Shown here in pieces: positions 57,603-64,000 of a stretch of DNA of 64,000 nucleotides. Position 1 is the stretch's first letter; each line of letters begins with the position of its first letter. The notes under the pieces were generated by a model that worked only from the letters and a program-made list of their open reading frames with translations, had not been told where the DNA came from and searched no databases. The position numbers were made by a program, and so were the translations under genes. The DNA is from Apoderus coryli (lineage: Eukaryota > Arthropoda > Insecta > Coleoptera > Attelabidae), in assembly GCA_911728435.2 (NCBI GenBank), contig OU452204.1, positions 10,044,001-10,108,000 on the forward strand, in the 5' to 3' direction.

Positions 57603-57609
57603 TTAAAGA

Positions 57610-58274
57610 TTGATATATCCTCAAAAGCAGTTTTCTTTATTATTATTTATACCTATATCAATTTTCTTATCCTGTTAGCCCCAGCCTATTCCATTCGCTT
57701 CAATTTAAATATCTATCAATTATTATCTATCCCAAGTATTTAGTTGACGTTTCTGCATAAGCTTTGGCGTTACTTTGTGTATTGGCATATTAATTGCCGT
57801 TTGCACCAACAATTTTAGGCAGCACCTCACGTTAGGGAAAGAACAAAGGTTTATTATTTCCTTAATGTTAGATGCTTCCTCTTAAACTGATATTTTGGAA
57901 ATCAAACTAATATACTAAGAATCAAAATTATAAATTTCTCCAAGTGTCTACAACAGTATGAATGAGCTATATTACTTTCATATTTCAATTACCTAAAACA
58001 TATTCTTATTTGATTAATGATTGCTTTGATAAAACCTATGCATTCTTAGTTTTTATGCCTTTCTTGTCAAAGCACCATGAATGAAGTAGGTACCTACGAA
58101 CGAATGACATCATACGTCACACGCAAAAAGAGTGAAACAAAAATACGACAGTATTATTACTTCAAGATCAACAGATGTATAAACTATTATGGCATCCGAA
58201 ATAATAGACACTAGTTGTAAAGTGTGATGAGTAAAAAAACTATGTGCAAAGAATGAATAGAAACCAAATCTCAC
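57610..58274. other. Ccn intron next to the VWC exon, no gene recognised
   Basis: AT-rich intronic sequence between the membrane-protein-like frame and the donor side of the 58275-58366 exon. No repeat ends were recognised. Confidence 0.45.
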
Positions 58275-58366
58275 CTGACACGCACATTGTGTTCTACAAT
58301 CCAGGTTAAACGTTTCGCCATGATCATAGGTTTGATTGTAAACTACGCATGGTATTCCTGAAGACT
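58275..58366 (-). CDS. Ccn: CCN-family protein, first VWC exon
   Basis: Acceptor TTATTTCAG and donor TGTCAG|GTGAGA bound 92 nt, entering in phase 1 and leaving in phase 0. The product reads SSGIPCVVYNQTYDHGETFN then L-D-C-R-T-Q-C-A-C-Q. This is the first half of the VWC module as found in CCN proteins (C-x-x-x-x-x-x-Y-x-x-G-E-x-F-x-x-x-C-x-x-x-C-x-C). It joins in phase with the exon at 51618-51747. The signal peptide and IGFBP-like N-terminus expected upstream were not found between 58367 and 64000 and are probably outside the window. An in-frame ATG upstream of the acceptor (58448) opens a hydrophobic peptide, but it reads through the intron, so I do not take it as the start. Confidence 0.9.
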
Positions 58367-58609
58367 CTGAAATAAAAAGGATAAGAATAATATATAACAA
58401 ATGCATTGGCAAGTGAAACCTATTTTTTTCTTTATATTTTTGCATCATATTTCTATTTCATTTCTGAAAATAATAAGAGTATTTTCCATGAATTCATTTC
58501 AGTTTCATGGACGAAACCAATCTACACCGGTAATTTTTGAGATCTGTTGATAAGTGCAATTTGACATAACGTAAGTATAGAAATATTTTAGTTGTCAATT
58601 GATTTTAAT

Positions 58610-58880
58610 TTTGTTCGCGTGGTATACAAATAAGACTGAATCCAATACTGATCTCTAAGGAATGTCTCTGAGGAACACCTCTTCAAACCCACTCCAATTT
58701 CACGTTAGATAATAGTTTGTCGCTAGCTTGCCATAAGGTCTGAACTGCATCAGTTATAAACATGTCCCTGTACGCAAATACTTTACGGAGCTTCTGTAGA
58801 AGTATGTCATACTTGACGTTATCAAATGCCCTACTGATATTTCAACCACATGAAAATTTCAGTATCATAGGGATCTTCCT
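58610..58880 (-). pseudogene. Non-LTR RT fragment
   Basis: The minus strand reads, after a frame change, RAFDNVKYDILLQKLRKVFA (the A-F-D-x-V box before the RT fingers) and then RGVPQRHSL with I-G-F-S-L-I-C-I, the decayed G-V-P-Q-G-S-V-L-G-P box; a stop precedes it. The sequence between the two boxes is partly preserved. It lies upstream of the first VWC exon of Ccn and is inactive. Confidence 0.6.
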
Positions 58881-60425
58881 TTCCAGTATAATACATAGTA
58901 AAAGATCTAAAAATGGGTAAAGTGAATGCTTTGACTTCATACCATTGATCTTTTCACTTCAATTATCATAATTGATTGAAACACGTGATAAGAACAGTAT
59001 CATTTTGTAGATGTGTATGTAGCATTTATTGTAGAATAAAATTAATTGAGAACAAGCAACTAAGCTTACAGAAACAATACTTCTGGATAAATGCTGCTTC
59101 AAATTTACACTAGCTAATAGATAAACTAATACAGAAGATACTCTGATTCATTTTTAATGTCACTAACATATGTTGCACCGATGACGACGGCCGTCTTTTT
59201 TTCTCCAAAGTAGGTATACTATACTACTATGTGCATTTGTATTTTTAGTTTTTCTTCTGTTTTGAACTGGACTTAATTCCTATCCTGGTTACACTAGGAA
59301 TGCAAAGGTTCAAGTATACTTGAGTGTATCACATGCAGTATTAATGTATTAAATTTCAGAATATTTTTGGTTAGAAAGTTGCATAATTTGATACGCATCA
59401 TTAATTTAAGTAAAAGTTTCTACCTGCTGATGTAAACCTTGATGTATTAGAGTAGTTAAATTTCATGCATGTTTCACAGCTGTTATTGTTATTTGAACAG
59501 TGCAAAGTGCAGCGATATCAAACTTCATAGATGAGTTGGCTGATCGCGATCACCTTTCACCTACACTAGCATAGCGTTGTTTCAAACTTTCCATCATATA
59601 CATGCCACGAAAGCACGCATATGTGTTATAAAGAGCAGGACTGGCCTATAATTTTCACACCCATTTCAAAAACTGTAAATTAGCAGATGGTAGTATTGTT
59701 TCACATTTTAAATTGGATAGTAACAAACGTCCGCTGGATGTTATCCTTAGAAATAATCCAGAATAAACTGAGCATATCCGTGTCTTGATGGAAAACCCAT
59801 TGGTTGTTCTCTTAAAATTCGGGTTGTATTTTTCTTTCAAGGAGTTGGGCAAAAACCTCAAAGTAGTAATGTTCTATATGATTTGCACATTCTTGAACAC
59901 AGTGAATGTAAAAGATAATTCTATAAAATTCGAGGAAAAAACCATCAAGGCATCATTTTTGCTTAAACTTTGTGCAAATATTCTGCGACAATAATGTGAA
60001 AGAAATTAGTACTGTTCCTTTTCCTGTGGTGGGCTCAGCTCATTAGATCTTAAAAAGTTCATAAGATGAACCCAATTACAAAATCTGTTTAGTATTCTAC
60101 ACATATTATCAACAAAATATTTTCTATATATGTAGAAATTATCATAAACATGTAATACTGAAATTTATTATAGTTTCTAGATATCATAGAAATCGGAGTT
60201 TTCAACTGAAAGTAAATGTTAAATTATTTTTCATGCGTTTGTCGTTGAAGGCACTGAGTAATTATTATCAGACCGTTTATTATTTTGTATATAATGGGAC
60301 CGAGGGTACACACTTAAGAAACGCCCGAGATTTGACACATTCCAATACTGAACTGACACAAATTGATATGATTGGAAAATAGTTACACATATTTCTGGAA
60401 AATTATTTTTCTTGGACTTTGATCT
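58881..60425. other. No gene recognised
   Basis: AT-rich, probably an upstream Ccn intron. I looked here for the IGFBP exon (cysteine-rich, C-P-x-x-C-x-C and G-C-G-C-C patterns on the minus strand) and did not find it. Open frames of 68-86 codons have no domain. Confidence 0.45.
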
Positions 60426-60427
60426 CC

Positions 60428-62610
60428 AATTTCGATATAAAACCAATTTTGAAACTTCTTTTATTTCACATAAAATGTTATAATATGCCAATCGTCATAT
60501 TCTGAGCGGAAATTTACGCACACAACAATTTGCGTAATGGATTGTTTGACCTGAGCAATTGCCTGATCTTATGTAAGTTCATGTTTTTTCGTTGTTTCCG
60601 CCTATTGTAATTTTTAATATTAGTTTGTTTTTTGATTTTGGGTAGTATGATGTTGAGTGACATCCCGCAGTTCAACTAATTTGCATTTCTTTTAACACTC
60701 TTTACCCTGCTCTAGCTAGACTTCGTCAGTAGTGTAGTATGGCAGCAATGGCCATAAGATATGAGTTTTTGTGTGTGCAAAATTGACAGATACCCAAACC
60801 AAAGGAAGAGCACGCAAAGTCGTCTAGGAAATAAAACAAAACATCTAAGCATTTTTTTAATTATAAAATTTTGGAGCACTCATTTTCCTGCTTGTAATTA
60901 TTTAGAATTAATTTTTAACTACCAAAATTTCCAATACAATAATAGCGACTCGCTCTTCACTAGGAAATACTGCGTCTTCACCCACATGTAAATGCCAGAA
61001 ATGCTCACACGGCGTTAGACTCGTGCTCCAACATTCATCCAGTATATATATTTTTTCTTTTTCTTGGTTTTGTATGAAATGACTCGAGTTGTGAAAAAAC
61101 CACAATAGTGCGTAAGCAAAAGGTGTTTTAAAAATTGGTAATTGATGATGATCAAATGGCTTTATAACCGCGTACGGGTTTTGATGTAACTACAAGCTTA
61201 TGTCAGCTATTTTTTAACGACTGTTTTATATAATTCTACTCCTGACCTTCTTTCCCTATCCTTAAACGAGACACTAAGAGGGATTTGAAAGGTATGTCTA
61301 AATTTTGCCGAAGGGTAAATTATGCAGGTAAATACCTCTTCGGTAAATGTGATAACGTTAAATATTCATTATAACGCATCACACAGACAAAGTTTGAGAG
61401 ATTTAAACACGTTCTATATTATATAGGCATAGATCAAGAGAGAGAGAGGAGTTTAATGGGAACAACGTCATTACCGCTTTAGGCTTAACTTAATTTTATT
61501 TTCGTTCCTTCGGAATAGATTTGTTTGTCAAGATATACCTATAAGCATAGATAAACAAACATAGATGATCAACGATGGCAATATTAATACTCAAAAACAG
61601 CAGTGGTATCTCTATATACAGACCTCTAGTTCTCTAACAACCAATACATGTTGGCACTACACGCTCGAACAGCTAAAAAATAAAATTGTATTGTACCTAC
61701 TGGGCATGTGAATGTGTTTAGACCACAGCAAAGTGTATTTCTCGTTCGCAACAAAAGTTGTGTGTTGAAGCTTATATAGCAGCTACGCCCAATATATTTT
61801 GATAATTTCAGACAATTTAAATGTTGAATAACAAAAATTAATTTTAAAAGCATTTTTTTTTATTATATGGGGTGTTGTACATAAACTTTTCGGTCGATTG
61901 AATCCAAGAATCTAGGTATTTATGTTCAGTTTTATCTAACTTACAAACCTTGAACTCTATGGATATACACTGTGTCCAAGATAAGAATGGGATAGTATTG
62001 GAATCTTGAAAACAGTAGGAGTTACAATGTCGGTTAAACTAGAGGTTGTACAATTTAAACGCCTTTTATATGGTGTTTTCAAAATTAAACTAATTTTAGC
62101 CGTTTTCGAGAATTTTTGATAAACGATTTTTTGCGTTTTTGTTTTTATTTATTTCTGACATTATTTTTACAGATATAAGAAAATTTTTACTTTTTGAGGA
62201 GAATAAGACAGCGTATACAAATATTCACTACGACATTTCGTTTTTGAAAAACCATCATCAACTTGGTTTTTTAAATACGGCTCTGGATTTTTTATTTTTA
62301 AAACTTACATAAGATCGTGCAATTGCTCAGGCCAAACAATCCATTAGGCAAAGAGTTGTAGAATTTTGCAATATTACAGGTACGTGAAACATTTTTAAAG
62401 AGGGCCCTGCGTTGACGTGGCGCCGTATTATTTCTACGGTACAATAACATTATGTATGGGAATTTAAATCAATAAATTAGTGTAAAATGTCTGCGTAAAT
62501 TTCCGCTAAGAATATGACGATTGGCATATTATAACATTTTATGTGTAACAAAAGAGGTGTCAAAATTGCTTTTATACACTGTGTCCAATATAAGAATGCA
62601 GCATTGGAAC
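60428..62610. repeat. Interrupted inverted repeat pair, 1.7 kb apart
   Basis: About 60428-60590 and 62305-62610 match in inverted orientation. Shared boxes are CATAAAATGTTATAATATGC, CAATCGTCATATTC, GCGGAAATTTACGCA, GGATTGTTTG and TGAGCAATTG. The right copy has about 110-130 bp of extra sequence in the middle, including a GC-rich patch (62400-62440). No transposase was recognised between the arms; there is a short GA run at about 61436-61451. Confidence 0.6.
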
Positions 62611-62890
62611 ATTTTAAGTGGTGTTTTCGAAAGTAAAGTAACTTTAGCCGTTTTCGAGAATTTTTGAAAAAACAATTTTTTGCGATTTTAGTTTTTATTT
62701 ATTTCTGATATTATTTTTACAGATATAAAAAAATGAGAAGCACTTCCTCATTGTTACTTTTTGAGGAGAATAATATCACGTTTACAAATTGTCACTACGG
62801 CGTTTCGTTTTTGAAAAACCATCATCAAATTTGTTTTTTTTAAATACGGACCTTTTAAATCCGGACCTGGATTTTTTATTATTAAATTTA
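61968..62890 (+). repeat. Direct repeat pair of about 320 bp
   Basis: About 61968-62310 and 62576-62890 share, in order, TACACTGTGTCCAA with ATAAGAATG, GCCGTTTTCGAGAATTTTTG, TATTTTTACAGATATAA, TTACTTTTTGAGGAGAATAA, CATTTCGTTTTTGAAAAACC-like sequence (CGTTTC in the second copy) and CTGGATTTTTTATT. The second copy has small insertions. The TACACTGTGTCC start suggests a TA-inserting element. It interlocks with the inverted pair described for 60428-62610. Confidence 0.7.
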
Positions 62891-63470
62891 AAGTCATTTT
62901 CAACTCAAAAATAGGTAGTAGGTATATCACACGTAATGGTTTAAATAAGTTTTCAGTATGTTTAACTGTTATTTAAAATTATTCAAGAAAAATCGCCATG
63001 AGATTTTAATAACTAGTTCATAATTATTGAGAAGAGTAAAAAAAATAAATTATCAAATATTTTTGGAATAACAAAAACCTTATAAGCCTTGTAAAATATC
63101 TATTTTTCTTTTTACAAAAGGTTGTTCGAGTTAAATAGGGTAAAGTAAGGTATATTCGTGATAATTTTTGTTTTTTTCGTTGGAGAATAATGGAAATAGC
63201 ATGCGTTGTTGCTACAGTTGTGAGGGACTAACACCCGATAGTTATTCTTGAGATTTATGTATTTTTTTATGAGGAAACTTAGAAAATTTAATAATAATAA
63301 TTACTTAAATAAACTTTCAAATGACTGTCCTAGTTAAGGAAATGTAATTTCGTGACTAGGATATTTAATTTCGTGATATGGGGTAGGTTTATTCGTGATA
63401 CTACAATTAATGCTAAAAATTGGTAGGTAAGATTTTATTAACAGTTACATTGGATCATTAACGCATAACA
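62891..63470. other. No gene recognised
   Basis: AT-rich. The phrases TATTCGTGATAAT (about 63152) and TTTATTCGTGATACTAC (about 63388), with a further ATTCGTGATAT at 63968, are a short recurring motif of unknown origin. Confidence 0.4.
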
Positions 63471-63474
63471 TCTT

Positions 63475-63600
63475 AATCTGAGTCACCACTGGTATTTCCA
63501 GTGCATCGATTGCACATTAAAACAATTTCTTCGTCAAATGCTTGACATTTTAGGTGATATCGTACCAAACAGTAGTAAAATTGTATCCACTGTGCTCCAT
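63475..63600 (-). pseudogene. Possible PHD-like zinc-finger tail of a transposase
   Basis: On the minus strand one frame reads WIQFYYCLVRYHLKCQAFDE, E-I-V-L-M-C-N-R-C-T-G, then a stop after NTSGDSD. The shape W-I-Q-x-x-x-C-x-x-x-Y-H-x-x-C ... C-x-x-C resembles the PHD-like finger found at the C-terminus of some insect pogo/jerky-type transposases, with the first cysteine changed to F. No start or acceptor is convincing and the neighbouring upstream text is broken, so this is a tentative relic. Confidence 0.35.
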
Positions 63601-64000
63601 TTTTTTTTCTTACAATCTAATGTGCAATAACTTTACCTTTAGTTTAGGATTGTAGTATATTATAAACATAACATTATCTAAAAATATGGAATAATTTTAC
63701 TGCACACAAAAAAAGATATTTAACATTGAATAACCCTTGTATTTTTAATGTCTTCAACGCATGAAAAATATTGTAACAAACAAGCTCCACGGAATAAGCA
63801 ATTACGGTAAAATTAAGTCAAAATTTGTTAATTATTGTGTACAGGAAGATTCCTCATCTAAAATACTACTACTTATTTCTGTAGATCGCTTCCCCGTTGC
63901 AAAACTCGCCAAAAATCACAACGTAATAAGCACCACCTGTAAACAAAGTTTTCTAATGCCTGGAATATTCGTGATATAGAAACGCGACAGGTTGCATCAT
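63601..64000. other. No supported gene at the right edge
   Basis: A 72-codon plus-strand frame (63761-63979) has no domain. The minus strand around 63850-63930 may carry more of the PHD-tailed relic, but I could not fix a frame. Confidence 0.35.

Noticed and set aside
58367..58448. An in-frame ATG with hydrophobic peptide just upstream of the first VWC exon, as a signal peptide for Ccn
   Set aside because: A strong acceptor lies between it and the VWC sequence, the phase fits splicing from further upstream, and the IGFBP module would be missing.
1..64000. CRISPR arrays, bacterial operons, riboswitches, rRNA genes or viral genomes
   Set aside because: No spaced identical repeats, no long intronless gene runs, no recognisable rRNA sequence. 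All transposon-like coding is of eukaryotic type.

Overview
This window is AT-rich, intron-bearing arthropod (almost certainly insect) genomic DNA. The evidence is one multi-exon animal gene with GT/AG splice sites, long introns full of decayed transposable elements, and many insect-type element families: mariner/Tc1-like, hAT, piggyBac-like, Penelope-like and several non-LTR clades. I cannot assign the order from sequence alone. There is no sign of bacterial genes, CRISPR arrays, rRNA or tRNA.

The main host gene is on the minus strand. Five exons of a CCN-family (CYR61/CTGF/NOV-type) secreted matricellular protein are spread over 28 kb: VWC part 1 (58275-58366), VWC part 2 (51618-51747), TSP1 (42419-42615), cystine-knot part 1 (32944-33118), and cystine-knot end plus stop (30546-30766). 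Every splice phase agrees. The signal peptide and IGFBP exon are not seen and probably lie beyond 64000. Two weaker host genes, both minus strand, show only their 5' coding exons: a putative secreted protein (17049-17172 and 16660-16733) and a first exon at 1550-1651 whose gene would continue off the left edge. A THAP-domain gene or transposase remnant is on the plus strand at 37773-38173.

Layout of the rest. 2.5-8.3 kb: short CAGGG-ended units and a long inverted-repeat mariner-like relic. 9.1-12.4 kb: a 3-copy tandem repeat, a 500-bp direct duplication, a fold-back element and a mariner relic. 14-19 kb: a nested palindrome, the secreted-protein exons and a Penelope-like 3' end with a GIY-YIG domain. 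19.4-22.3 kb: copy 1 of a 2.9-kb non-coding DNA transposon with 31-bp terminal repeats. 23.8-31.9 kb: three mariner/Tc1-type elements and a hAT MITE. 33.5-36.3 kb: an RLE-type non-LTR tail split by a ZMYM-like hAT. 40.9-42.2 kb: a Jockey-like RT relic. 44.1-46.0 kb: a second long inverted-repeat transposon. 46.8-50.5 kb: another RT relic, split by copy 2 (inverted) of the 2.9-kb element. 52-58.9 kb: a mariner relic, a 65-bp perfect inverted repeat, a non-LTR relic split by a piggyBac-like element, and an RT fragment. 60-63 kb: interlocked inverted and direct repeats.

The most notable features are the inverted pair of 2.9-kb elements with 7-bp target duplications, which bracket the last three Ccn exons; two unrelated-in-sequence mariner-like elements that share a hairpin architecture with the transposase remnant in the spacer; and several insertions whose target duplications can be read directly. 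No new multi-gene system was found.
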